Source: an uncultured Eggerthella sp. | GTDB lineage: Bacteria; Actinomycetota; Coriobacteriia; Coriobacteriales; Eggerthellaceae | Assembly: GCA_937998355.1 (NCBI GenBank) | Contig: CALLDI010000004.1 | Coordinates: forward strand, 1-51,550 | Reading direction: 5' to 3' | DNA length: 51,550 bases | Part shown: piece by piece, positions 26,399 through 34,256 of the stretch | Layout of the letters: each line of letters opens with the position of its first letter | Position numbering within the stretch: the first letter of the stretch is position 1 | Made by a program: the position numbers and the translations under genes | The notes under the pieces: generated by a model | Told to the model about the DNA's origin: nothing | What the model saw: the letters and a program-made list of their open reading frames with translations, nothing else | The model's database searches: none

Positions 26399-26707
26399 TT
26401 ACGCGAAACGCTCGATGAGAGCCTGCCTCTGGCGTTCGCCAAGACCCTTCAAGCGACGAGATTCAGCGATCTCGAGCTCTGCCATAGCCTTCTCTGCTTT
26501 CGTCTTACCATAGCCTGGCAAGGTTTCGATCAAAGCAGAGACCTTCATGCGGCCGATGATGGGATCGTCACGCATATCGAGAACCTGCTCGAGCGTGAGG
26601 GAGCCTTGCTTCAATTTCTCGCGGACCTCCGCACGCTTAGCGCGAGCGATCTTGGCCTTCTCGAGAGCTGCTTGCCGTTCTTCAGGGGTAAGCTGTGGTA
26701 CGGGCAT
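26399..26707 (-). CDS. mihF: Actinobacterial integration host factor (mIHF)
   Basis: A 102-residue small basic nucleoid protein, unrelated in sequence to the IHF alpha/beta pair. The N-terminal half is a charged helix (LTPEERQAALEKAKIARAKR). The C-terminal half has the helix-two-turn-helix pattern LIETLPGYGKTKAEKAMAEL, then IAESRRLKGLGERQRQALIE. It binds and bends DNA and supports phage integration and chromosome organisation in actinobacteria. Two ATGs lie close together; AAAGGAG is only 1 nt from the first but 7 nt from the second (26707), so the second is preferred. The mihF-gmk-rpoZ order is a good actinobacterial marker. Confidence 0.93.
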   Translation of the reverse strand: MPVPQLTPEERQAALEKAKIARAKRAEVREKLKQGSLTLEQVLDMRDDPIIGRMKVSALIETLPGYGKTKAEKAMAELEIAESRRLKGLGERQRQALIERFA

Positions 26708-26984
26708 CTTCATTCTCCTTTATTCTTGTTCAGACGAACAGTGATACAGCAGGAAGAAAACCTTCCTCCTGGTACAAATAGTATAGCTTTTATACAGTAA
26801 AACTCCACATAAACTTTTGTTTGAGCATCAAAGTTCTATTTTGATGAAAATAGGTGATGAACTGGTGTTCTCTTACCTGAGCGAAAATGCAAGACTCAAA
26901 AAATATTTCAATGAGAGGCCTTTTATCAATGCCCTATTGAAAGAACGAGTCTCTCGAACGCTCACAGGAACCCCATATGAGAGG
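26708..26984. other. mihF leader with hairpin; no firm gene in the rest
   Basis: On the minus strand, a -10-like TATACT (26785-26780) precedes a roughly 65-nt leader. The leader contains a 10-bp hairpin with one mismatch (26747-26756 with 26762-26771) and a small GTTC-AGAC-GAAC stem, so the mihF operon probably starts here. The remainder, 26810-26984, separates mihF from the end of the pyr operon. It contains the repeat ATGAGAGGC twice (26910-26918, 26977-26985) and a plus-strand frame of 66-75 codons that I do not accept as a gene. No clear terminator for the pyr operon is visible. Confidence 0.4.
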
Positions 26985-27464
26985 CTATTTCTCGAAGCGC
27001 AGAAGCGGGTAGAAATTCTCCGAGAGCGGCGCTGCATCGCCTAGGGCGATGAGCGAGATCGCTCCTGCATTCTTAGCCTTCGCATCTGCGATCAGATCGA
27101 CCGCATCTTCGAGCGAAGTGCCCTCATCCACCACCGATTTGACGATCAGAACCTTCTCGTCCTTGCCGATGTGGTAGTCATTCACCAGGCCCTCTTCCCC
27201 ATCGGCATACGCGAAACGAGCCCAAGCTGCCATCGCGAGCGCATATGCGAAGAGCTGCGAGGCTTCGTCCGTGGCGAGCACCACATCGAACTTATAGTTG
27301 CGCGGGAGCTGCTGGATCGCCTCGACCGCGAGACGATTGGTGACGATCGGATCCTCCACCAGACGGTGAACGTCGAATTCGATCTGCTCGGGTGCGAGCG
27401 AATCAGCATCTACAGGCAGCGCGTTCATGCGCGCGAGGATATCGATGACTTCAGAACGTTCCAT
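26985..27464 (-). CDS. Orotate phosphoribosyltransferase-like protein with degenerate PRPP loop
   Basis: A 159-residue protein at the distal end of the pyr operon, 4 nt after pyrF. The fold order fits a type I phosphoribosyltransferase: VEDPIVTNRLAVEAI resembles the OPRT start, KFDVVLATDEASQLFAYALAMAAW the central strand-helix, and KVLIVKSVVDEGTSLEDAV the PRPP loop. In active enzymes that loop reads V-(E/D)-D-x-x-(T/S)-T-G-x-(S/T); here the two acidic residues are Lys-Ser. The flexible Arg/Lys-rich catalytic loop of OPRT is also absent, and the protein is about 50 residues short. It may be a regulatory or inactive OPRT relative; if it is the only pyrE, the chemistry would be unusual. The ATG has a distant AAAGGA. 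Confidence 0.75.
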   Translation of the reverse strand: MERSEVIDILARMNALPVDADSLAPEQIEFDVHRLVEDPIVTNRLAVEAIQQLPRNYKFDVVLATDEASQLFAYALAMAAWARFAYADGEEGLVNDYHIGKDEKVLIVKSVVDEGTSLEDAVDLIADAKAKNAGAISLIALGDAAPLSENFYPLLRFEK

Positions 27465-27468
27465 TGAT

Positions 27469-28179
27469 TCACAATCCTTTCACGATGGTTTCGAATGCTT
27501 CTGCAGGATCTGCTGCAGCCGTGATAGGACGGCCGATGACCAGATGAGAAGCGCCATTATCGAATGCTTGACGTGGAGTCGCCACACGGCTCTGATCGTC
27601 CAAGCTCGCGCCAGCAGGGCGAACGCCCGGCGTGACGATGTAAGCCTCGGGGCCGAGTGCGTGCCTGAGCATGACAGCTTCCTGGGGAGATGCGACCACG
27701 CCGGTGAGTCCTGCTTGCTTCGCTTGCGTCGCGAGCGTCTCCACCTGATCGGAGAGGCTGCGCTCGACGCCCGTCAGCTTCAAGTCCTCCGCGCTCATGG
27801 AGGTGAGCACCGTGATACCGAGCGTGACCACATCAGGACGCTGTGCCTCGATGAGACCATCAACGGCGCTGCGCATCATCTCGAGTCCGCCGATGGTGTG
27901 CATGGTGATCATGTCCGCACCGGCGCGCGCGACGCTTTGCGCTGCACCATAGACCTGATGCGGGATGTCATGGAACTTCAGATCGACGAAGATGTTGAAG
28001 CCCATGCCCTTCAGCTCTTCGACGATGCGCGGTCCTTCCTGGTAATAGAGCGTCATGCCCACTTTGAGCCATGAAGCCTTGCCTTTGAGCGATCGCGCGA
28101 GTTCGCGCGCCTCTTCAGCACCACAGTCGAGCGCGACGATGATACGCTCGCGTTCGGGGATAGAAATGAAATCTAACAA
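27469..28179 (-). CDS. pyrF: Orotidine 5'-phosphate decarboxylase
   Basis: This 236-residue enzyme makes UMP from OMP. IIVALDCGAEEARELA opens the barrel, and the catalytic D-x-K-x-x-D is in IFVDLKFHDIPHQV. MITMHTIGG and GVVASPQEA follow, and the phosphate loop is YIVTPGVRPAGASLDDQSR. The start is TTG 28179, chosen because AGGAG lies 7 nt upstream and no ATG occurs early in the frame. It overlaps the end of pyrD by 7 bp, so translation is coupled. Confidence 0.96.
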   Translation of the reverse strand: MLDFISIPERERIIVALDCGAEEARELARSLKGKASWLKVGMTLYYQEGPRIVEELKGMGFNIFVDLKFHDIPHQVYGAAQSVARAGADMITMHTIGGLEMMRSAVDGLIEAQRPDVVTLGITVLTSMSAEDLKLTGVERSLSDQVETLATQAKQAGLTGVVASPQEAVMLRHALGPEAYIVTPGVRPAGASLDDQSRVATPRQAFDNGASHLVIGRPITAAADPAEAFETIVKGL

Positions 28180-29087
28180 TTCAATGCTCCTATCAGCTCG
28201 TTCACATCATTAACGCCCTGGCTCGCGCAGTATTCCTCGATACCGCTGACGACGCCAAGTGCTGCTTGAGGGTCGATGAAGTTCGCCGTACCGACCGCGA
28301 CCGCGCTCGCACCAGCGAGCATGAATTCTACCGCATCGAGGCCGGTCGTGATGCCACCCATCCCAAGAAGCGGGATCGAGACGGATCGGTAGACCTCCCA
28401 GACCATGCGCAACGCGACCGGCTTGACCGCAGGACCTGAAAGCCCTCCGACCACGCGGGCAAGGATCGGTTTGCGCTTATAGGGGTCGATCGCCATGCCG
28501 AGGAGCGTGTTGATGAGCGAGACCGCATCCGCACCCGCCGCTTCGACCGCACGAGCGATCTCGGTGATGTCGGTGACGTTCGGCGTGAGCTTCACGATCA
28601 TCGGACGTTTCGTGCGCGCACGGCACGCGCTGACCACTTCCGCGGCCACCTTCGGATCGGTGCCGAACGTGAGACCGCCGCAGTCGACGTTCGGGCACGA
28701 GATGTTGATCTCATAGGCATCGATGCCTTCGTGGACCTCGAGCGCTTCGACGACGGCGCGATATTCATCGAGGCTGTGCCCCGAAACGTTCACGATCACC
28801 TTGGTATCCTGCTCCCTCAACCAGGGAAGATCCTTCTGCACGAACGTCTCCACGCCAGGATTTTGCAGGCCGATCGAATTGAGCATGCCCGATGGGGTCT
28901 CCGCGATGCGCGGCGTATCGTTTCCTTGCCAACCGTGAAGCGACACACCCTTCGTGGTGATGGCGCCCAAACGGCTCACGTCGAAGAATTGAGCGTATTC
29001 GCGGCCGGACGCGAACGTGCCCGAAGCCGTCGTGACCGGATTCTTCATGACGAGCCCGCCGAGCGAGACTTGCGTATCGATATTCAT
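28173..29087 (-). CDS. pyrD: Dihydroorotate dehydrogenase, catalytic subunit (class 1B)
   Basis: The 304-residue FMN enzyme oxidises dihydroorotate to orotate and works with PyrK to pass electrons to NAD. MKNPVTTASGTFASGREYAQ is the class 1 start. GMLNSIGLQNPG and YEINISCPNVDCGGLTFG carry the substrate loop with the active-site cysteine (Cys rather than Ser marks class 1). MIVKLTPNVTDITEI and GMGGITTGLDAVEFMLAGAS bind FMN. The ATG 29087 overlaps the pyrK stop in TGATG, with GAGGTGGTG upstream. A longer in-frame reading runs back into pyrK but shows no homology and is not used. Confidence 0.97.
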   Translation of the reverse strand: MNIDTQVSLGGLVMKNPVTTASGTFASGREYAQFFDVSRLGAITTKGVSLHGWQGNDTPRIAETPSGMLNSIGLQNPGVETFVQKDLPWLREQDTKVIVNVSGHSLDEYRAVVEALEVHEGIDAYEINISCPNVDCGGLTFGTDPKVAAEVVSACRARTKRPMIVKLTPNVTDITEIARAVEAAGADAVSLINTLLGMAIDPYKRKPILARVVGGLSGPAVKPVALRMVWEVYRSVSIPLLGMGGITTGLDAVEFMLAGASAVAVGTANFIDPQAALGVVSGIEEYCASQGVNDVNELIGALNC

Positions 29088-29869
29088 CACCACACCACCT
29101 CTGCCGCATCGAAGATCGGACCATCGACACATGAACGCTTGTACCCATCCGTGGTCATGACCACGCACGAAAGGCACGCGCCGATGCCGCATGCCATGCG
29201 TTTCTCGAGCGAGATGAAGGTCGGGATGTCCTTGCTGAGCGTGATATCTGCGACCGTCTTCATCATCGGCTCGGGGCCGCAGCAGGCGACCCAGTCGTAG
29301 GATTTCGATTCGACCAGCTCGCTCACCACGCCCGTGCAGAATCCATGGTATCCCCACGAGCCATCGTCAGTCGCGCAGTAGGGTTCATGCCCGAGCAGCG
29401 ACTCGTATGGATCGAGCGCTACGAGCGCTTCTTTGGTTTGCGCACCCAGTACCACGTCGACCTCCTTGCCCGCAGCCACCAGCTGCTCGGCGAAGATGTA
29501 GAGCGGTGCCGCACCCACGCCACCTGCCACGAGCAGGATGCGCTGCGCGCGATCCGGCGCTTCCCAGCAGTTGCCGACAGGGCCGATGATGTCGACCGAG
29601 AACGGCGCCGGCAGCGCTGCCAGATGGCGCGTTCCCTCTCCCACCGTCTGATAGAGGACGGTCATGACCCCCTTCGCGCGATCGAGGCGATACACCGAGA
29701 ACGGACGACGCAGGATATGCGCATCCATGCCGGGGATCCGCACATGGATGAACTGCCCTGGTCCTAGATCGTTCGCGATGTCGCTCGACTCGATATCGAG
29801 CAGGAAGAGCGTATCGGTAAGCTTCCGATTCGCCTTCACCACACCACTTCGTTGAAGCGTCTTGCACAT
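29087..29869 (-). CDS. pyrK: Dihydroorotate dehydrogenase electron-transfer subunit
   Basis: The 260-residue iron-sulfur flavoprotein couples PyrD to NAD. The FAD site is RRPFSVYRLDRAKG (about 55-68), the NAD-binding region LLVAGGVGAAPLYIFAEQL, and the C-terminal 2Fe-2S site CGIGACLSCVV with a further Cys in KRSCVDGPIF. All four cluster cysteines are present. GAGGAG precedes the ATG, and the stop overlaps the pyrD start. Together with a class 1B PyrD this indicates NAD-dependent dihydroorotate oxidation suited to an anaerobe. Confidence 0.96.
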   Translation of the reverse strand: MCKTLQRSGVVKANRKLTDTLFLLDIESSDIANDLGPGQFIHVRIPGMDAHILRRPFSVYRLDRAKGVMTVLYQTVGEGTRHLAALPAPFSVDIIGPVGNCWEAPDRAQRILLVAGGVGAAPLYIFAEQLVAAGKEVDVVLGAQTKEALVALDPYESLLGHEPYCATDDGSWGYHGFCTGVVSELVESKSYDWVACCGPEPMMKTVADITLSKDIPTFISLEKRMACGIGACLSCVVMTTDGYKRSCVDGPIFDAAEVVW

Positions 29870-29920
29870 ATCAGCTCCTCAAGCGTGATACTTCTTAGGT
29901 CTTCTTGCGCCGCGCTCGCG

Positions 29921-31219
29921 CTAGTGCGCGACGACGACGCCCTCTTCGAGCGTGAGAACGCCCTTGCAGAATACGTCGGTCGGCTTGCCTACCAGCTCAT
30001 ATCCGATGAAGGGGCTGTTCAGCGACTTGGAATACATATCCTGCGCCTCGACGGTCCACGTCTTCTCTGGGTCGAAGACCGTGATATCGGCCACGCTGCC
30101 CACCTCGAGCGTGACCTGCGGGATGCGCAGGATATCGCGCGGGTTGATGCACATGAGCTCGACCAGACGATCGTAGTCGATATGGCCCGCCTTGACGAGA
30201 TAGGTGTTCACGAGACCGAGCGAGGTCTCGAGGCCGGTGATGCCGAACGGTGCGAGCTCGAATTCGCGCTCCTTCTCGAACGCTGCATGCGGCGCGTGAT
30301 CGGTCGCGATCACATCGATGGTGCCATCCTTCACCGCCTCGATGAGCGCAGCGTTATCAGCCCTGCTGCGCAGCGGCGGATTCATCTTCAGGTTCGTATC
30401 ATAGGTGGCAGTGATGTCCTCGTCGCACAGAACGAGGTGATGCGGTGTCGCCTCGCACGTGACCTTCGCACCACGTTGCTTGCCCTCGCGCACCAGATCG
30501 AGCCCTTTGGCCGTAGTGAGGTGCTGGATATGGATAGGACAACCCGTCAATTCCGAGAGTGCGATATCACGCTGGATCTGCACTTCCTCACCAGCTGCGG
30601 GCCACCCTGCAAGACCAAGGCGCGTCGAGACCGGACCCTCGTTCACCTGACCGCCACCCACCAGGCTCTCGTCCTGACAGTGGCTCATGATGGTCTTGTC
30701 GAACATCTTGGCGTAATCCATCACGCGACGCATCATGCCTGCATCCTGGATGCCGCGACCATCGTCGGTGAACGCGGCAGCACCGTGCGCGACCATATCT
30801 CCCATCTCGGCGAGCGCTTCGCCCTTCAAGCCCTTCGTGCACGCACCCGAAGGATGAACAGTGCAATGCCCTGCCTCGTTCGCCTTGTCGATGACGTAAT
30901 CGATGAGCGCCGCTTCATCGGTGGTCGGATCGGTGTTCGCCATCGAGCAGATGTCAGTGAAACCACCATGAGCCGCCGCAGCCGTACCCGTCTCGATGGT
31001 CTCCTTATATTCGAAGCCAGGATCGCGCAGGTGGACATGCACGTCCACCAATCCCGGAATAGCGATCTCGCCACTGCGATCGAGCACGATCATATCCTCG
31101 GCCGGCTCGATCGCCGGATCGATCCGTGCGATGATGCCATCCTCGATCAAGATATCCCGCGTAGCATCGAGGCCGATGGCTGGATCGATCGCGCGCACTC
31201 CTTTAAGCAGATAATTCAT
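29921..31219 (-). CDS. pyrC: Dihydroorotase (class I)
   Basis: A 432-residue zinc amidohydrolase that cyclises carbamoyl aspartate to dihydroorotate. The metal site begins with PGLVDVHVHLRDPGFEYKET (HxH motif). MSHCQDESL and IHIQHLTTAKGLDLV carry further histidine ligands, and VIATDHAPHAAFEKEREF the catalytic Asp. KMNPPLRSRADN is the substrate loop. AGGAGG is 8 nt before the ATG, and the gene overlaps the end of pyrB by 17 bp. A 51-bp gap without a clear signal separates it from pyrK. Confidence 0.97.
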   Translation of the reverse strand: MNYLLKGVRAIDPAIGLDATRDILIEDGIIARIDPAIEPAEDMIVLDRSGEIAIPGLVDVHVHLRDPGFEYKETIETGTAAAAHGGFTDICSMANTDPTTDEAALIDYVIDKANEAGHCTVHPSGACTKGLKGEALAEMGDMVAHGAAAFTDDGRGIQDAGMMRRVMDYAKMFDKTIMSHCQDESLVGGGQVNEGPVSTRLGLAGWPAAGEEVQIQRDIALSELTGCPIHIQHLTTAKGLDLVREGKQRGAKVTCEATPHHLVLCDEDITATYDTNLKMNPPLRSRADNAALIEAVKDGTIDVIATDHAPHAAFEKEREFELAPFGITGLETSLGLVNTYLVKAGHIDYDRLVELMCINPRDILRIPQVTLEVGSVADITVFDPEKTWTVEAQDMYSKSLNSPFIGYELVGKPTDVFCKGVLTLEEGVVVAH

Positions 31220-32141
31220 CGCTCGCCCCTCCTAAGAGCAGATAGATCAGCGCCATGCGAACGCATACGCCCGCGAAGACCTGATCGGTGATGACCGAAT
31301 GACTTCCGTCAGCCATGTAGCTATCCAACTCCACGCCACGATTGATCGGACCCGGATGACAGATGATCGCATCCTCCTTCATGAGGGGTTCGCGCTCTTT
31401 CGTGAGGCCGTAGAGCAAGTGGTATTCGCGCAAGCTCGGAAATGGCGCGCCCTCAAGGCGCTCCATCTGGATGCGCAGCATGTAGACCACATCGAGCTTC
31501 GGGAGTGCTTCATCCAGATTCGACACGACATCTGCTGCACCCAGCGCTTCAGGATCAGCCGGAAGCATAGTGGCAGGCGCGACGAGCGTGACGCGCGCGC
31601 CGAGCTTCGAAAGCGCCGGCACGAGCGAGCCACATACGCGCGAATGAAGGACATCGCCCACGATGCCCACCTCGAGCCCTTCGAAAGAACCCTTCTCCTT
31701 CCAGATGGTGTAGAGGTCGAGCAACGCTTGCGTGGGATGCTGGTGCTTCCCATCGCCCGCGTCGATGACCGAGGCGTTGGTGTGTTGCGCGACGATGTAG
31801 GGCGTGCCCGCGTACTTGTGACGCACCACGAACATGTCGACCTTCATCGAATCGAGCGTTTTCACGGTATCGACCAGGCTCTCGCCCTTCACGGTCGACG
31901 ATGCCGAACCGCCCGCGTTCACCGAATCGCACGAGAGGCGCTTCTCGGCGAGCTCGAACGAGCCGCGCGTACGGGTGGAAGGCTCGAGGAACAGATTGCA
32001 GATGGTCTTGCCGCGCAACGCCGGAACCTTCTTGATGGGACGTTCGTTCACCTCTTCGAAGGTCTTGGCGTACTCGAGCACGGTCATGATGTCTTCAGCG
32101 GAAAGCTCGTCGATGGACAGCAGGTTCTTATGATCGAACAC
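31203..32141 (-). CDS. pyrB: Aspartate carbamoyltransferase catalytic subunit
   Basis: The 312-residue enzyme commits carbamoyl phosphate to pyrimidines. The carbamoyl-phosphate motif is FLEPSTRTRGSFELAEKRL. SASSTVKGESLVDTVKTL supplies the loop from the neighbouring subunit, and GDGKHQHPTQALLDLYTI and HPGPINRGVEL are the aspartate-side motifs. No pyrI regulatory gene is present, as usual in Gram-positives, so control probably lies with PyrR. The start is GTG 32141 with GGGGGTG 8 nt upstream at the end of pyrR. Confidence 0.97.
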   Translation of the reverse strand: MFDHKNLLSIDELSAEDIMTVLEYAKTFEEVNERPIKKVPALRGKTICNLFLEPSTRTRGSFELAEKRLSCDSVNAGGSASSTVKGESLVDTVKTLDSMKVDMFVVRHKYAGTPYIVAQHTNASVIDAGDGKHQHPTQALLDLYTIWKEKGSFEGLEVGIVGDVLHSRVCGSLVPALSKLGARVTLVAPATMLPADPEALGAADVVSNLDEALPKLDVVYMLRIQMERLEGAPFPSLREYHLLYGLTKEREPLMKEDAIICHPGPINRGVELDSYMADGSHSVITDQVFAGVCVRMALIYLLLGGASDELSA

Positions 32142-32144
32142 GGG

Positions 32145-32732
32145 CTATTCACCCCCGATCGGCGCTGAACCGATGCGCTCGCCGTCTTTCAGGCGCGTGA
32201 TCGTGACGCAGGAGTATCCGTCGATATCCTTCAGGTGAAGTCGCACGTTCTCGTTGGCTGCCGAAGGAACGTTCTTGCCGACGAAATCAGCACGGATCGG
32301 CAGCTCGCGGTGACCGCGATCGACCAGGATGGCCAGTTGGATGCGTGCCGGACGCCCGAAGTCCATGAGCGCATCGAGCGCAGCGCGGATGGTGCGGCCG
32401 GTGAAGAGCACGTCGTCCACCAGCACGATGGTCTTGTTGTCGATATTGAAGAGAATGTCGGTCCCGCGCAGTTGCGGCAGGTTCCCGATATGAGCATCGT
32501 CGCGGTAGAGACTGATGTCGAGCGACCCGACAGGCACGTGCACCCCTTCGATGTCATAGATGATCTCCGCGAGCCTGCGCGCGAGGATATCGCCACGCGT
32601 GAGGATACCCACCAACGCGAGGTTCTCGCACCCTTTGTTCTGCTCGAGGATCTGGTGAGCCATGCGGATGAGCGTTCGATCGATCTCGCTCTCGTCCATC
32701 ACGCAGGCCTGGTCTGATTCGCTTCGCTGCAT
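32145..32732 (-). CDS. pyrR: Pyrimidine operon regulator / uracil phosphoribosyltransferase
   Basis: This 195-residue RNA-binding protein senses UMP/UTP and regulates pyr mRNA; many members also salvage uracil. The PRPP loop is perfect: TIVLVDDVLFTGRTIRAALDAL. NLALVGILTRGDILARRL and the dimer/RNA-binding surface LVDRGHRELPIRADFVGKNV follow. I use ATG 32732 because AAGGAG lies 6-7 nt upstream; GTG 32738 is too close to it. It heads the pyr operon, and a PyrR-binding-like motif lies in its own leader. Confidence 0.96.
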   Translation of the reverse strand: MQRSESDQACVMDESEIDRTLIRMAHQILEQNKGCENLALVGILTRGDILARRLAEIIYDIEGVHVPVGSLDISLYRDDAHIGNLPQLRGTDILFNIDNKTIVLVDDVLFTGRTIRAALDALMDFGRPARIQLAILVDRGHRELPIRADFVGKNVPSAANENVRLHLKDIDGYSCVTITRLKDGERIGSAPIGGE

Positions 32733-32764
32733 ACACACTCCTTATCGTATCGAGTGCGCACAGA

Positions 32765-32829
32765 AGACCGGCACCCTACAAGTGCCTGAGGTGAGAAGAA
32801 AGTTCTCTTTCGCCTTGTCGGTCTCTCTG
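32765..32829 (-). promoter_or_regulatory. Likely PyrR-binding leader of the pyr operon
   Basis: On the minus strand CAGAGAGACCGACAAGG (32829-32813) closely resembles the known PyrR-binding loop CAGAGAGGCUUGCAAGG of Bacillus. Downstream, GGCAC-loop-GTGCC can form a hairpin, or its CTTGT and CGGTCT can pair back with the ACAAG and AGACCG of the PyrR motif, giving mutually exclusive folds. No U run follows, so control may be on translation of pyrR rather than classical attenuation. The -10 and -35 boxes are not obvious. Confidence 0.6.
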
Positions 32830-32864
32830 TACCGCCATTAAAGGACTGCATCAATTAAAGCACG

Positions 32865-34256
32865 TCACTTACGCCGAAGCAAGCAAGCGAAATGGAGATC
32901 GGGGCCGTTAGGCGTGATGGGCGTCTTGAAATAGGAACTACTCTGCGAGCCGATCGGCACGACCTCGAATCCTTTGCCCACCGGCGTCGCGAGGAAGCGC
33001 TTGATGACCTTGTCGTTCTCTTCCTTGAAGATGGTACAGGTCGCATAGAGGATGTGGCCCTGCGGAGCCACCTGGCTCGCGGCATGCTCGAGCATCGTCT
33101 GCCCCATCTTCGCGAGCGCGCGAGAGTCGTCTTCCTTGAGCCGCGCTTTGATCTCGGGGTGACGACGCAGCGTACCGACGCCCGTGCAAGGCGCGTCGAT
33201 GAAGACCAGATCGTAAGGAGCATTCGGAAGCTCTGCAGGTTTGAGCGCATCATGCGCGATCGTAGCGGTGATGCTACCACCAGCAGCCTCGATGCGACGC
33301 TCGAGCGCGCGCAGCTTCTTCGCGCTGATGTCCATCGCATCATGAACAGCAAGTCGCACGCCGCGACGCGCACAAGCGCTCTGCAAGAGCAAGGTCTTCG
33401 TACCGCGACCCGCGCCGATCTCGAGCAGCCGACCACCCGCTGGCGGCAGCACGCCCACCGCGCGCTCGACGATGCTCTGCGCAGAAAGATCCGAGACCAC
33501 GATGCGGTCATCCCGAAGCAGCGCCGCGAACGCCACACCGCCCACATCGCTGCGATGCGCGAGCTGGAAGATCGGATCCGCATCTTCTAGGGCAGCGAGC
33601 GCGTGGCACGTGTCGTACTCGATGCCTGCTTCAGAGAGAGCGCGCGCGAGATCGCCGTGCGAGAGCGCGGTCGTGTTCGTGAACCACACGGGCGCAGCCT
33701 CGAGCGAGCAGGCCATGAATGTGAGCGCATTGCGCGTTCCGATATCCTTCTTCACCGCATGCGCGAGCCACTGCGGAAAGCCATAGAAGAGCGCTGCAGC
33801 CTCGAGCGATTCGCGCGGATCGCCGTATGGGAACGCTTCTTTCTCCTCGACGATGCGATGGAGCACATAGTTCGCAACGCCGGTCGCGCGCGGTGCGAAA
33901 TGGCGCACGAGCTCGACGCCTTGATCGACCGCTGCATGGTCTTCTTTTCGCAGATAGATGATCTCGTAAACCGAGATGCGCAGCGCATCACGTACATCGG
34001 GCTTGATATCGCGCGGCGAGCGCAGCGAGCGATCGATGAGCGCATCGAGCGTCGTCTGCAACGAGAGCGCCCCCTGCGCGATCAGACGCGCGAAAGCCTT
34101 GTCGGAAGGATCGAGCGCATAGGGCTCGAACACCGCTTCAGCGATGCTCGCGAGATAGACCTCTTGCTCGTGAGCACGAGAAACGAGCTCAAAAGCGGCC
34201 TTGCGCGCAGGAGTGGCCGAAGAGGCCGCATGCATCGGTCTGCGTTTAGTGTTCAT
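32865..34256 (-). CDS. rsmB: 16S rRNA m5C967 methyltransferase
   Basis: The 463-residue protein has a NusB-like RNA-binding domain (about 15-150) followed by a SAM-dependent methyltransferase domain. SAM motif I is GGRLLEIGAGRGTKTLLLQS. The motif IV cysteine lies in FIDAPCTGVGTLRRHPEIK, and the catalytic cysteine in ILYATCTIFKEEN. In the rsmB/RsmF family the second cysteine attacks C6 of cytosine. The ATG has GGAG 7 nt upstream and overlaps the end of fmt by 11 bp. It is last in dnaG-def-fmt-rsmB. Confidence 0.95.
   Translation of the reverse strand: MNTKRRPMHAASSATPARKAAFELVSRAHEQEVYLASIAEAVFEPYALDPSDKAFARLIAQGALSLQTTLDALIDRSLRSPRDIKPDVRDALRISVYEIIYLRKEDHAAVDQGVELVRHFAPRATGVANYVLHRIVEEKEAFPYGDPRESLEAAALFYGFPQWLAHAVKKDIGTRNALTFMACSLEAAPVWFTNTTALSHGDLARALSEAGIEYDTCHALAALEDADPIFQLAHRSDVGGVAFAALLRDDRIVVSDLSAQSIVERAVGVLPPAGGRLLEIGAGRGTKTLLLQSACARRGVRLAVHDAMDISAKKLRALERRIEAAGGSITATIAHDALKPAELPNAPYDLVFIDAPCTGVGTLRRHPEIKARLKEDDSRALAKMGQTMLEHAASQVAPQGHILYATCTIFKEENDKVIKRFLATPVGKGFEVVPIGSQSSSYFKTPITPNGPDLHFACLLRRK

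Noticed and set aside
26817..27044. Plus-strand frame of 66-75 codons between mihF and the pyr operon
   Set aside because: It has no ribosome site, uses codons rare in the neighbours (AGG, ATA), resembles no family I know and overlaps the end of the OPRT-like gene on the other strand.
28173..29357. Longer pyrD reading frame extending into pyrK
   Set aside because: The extra N-terminal part is out-of-frame pyrK sequence with no homology; ATG 29087 gives the normal family length.
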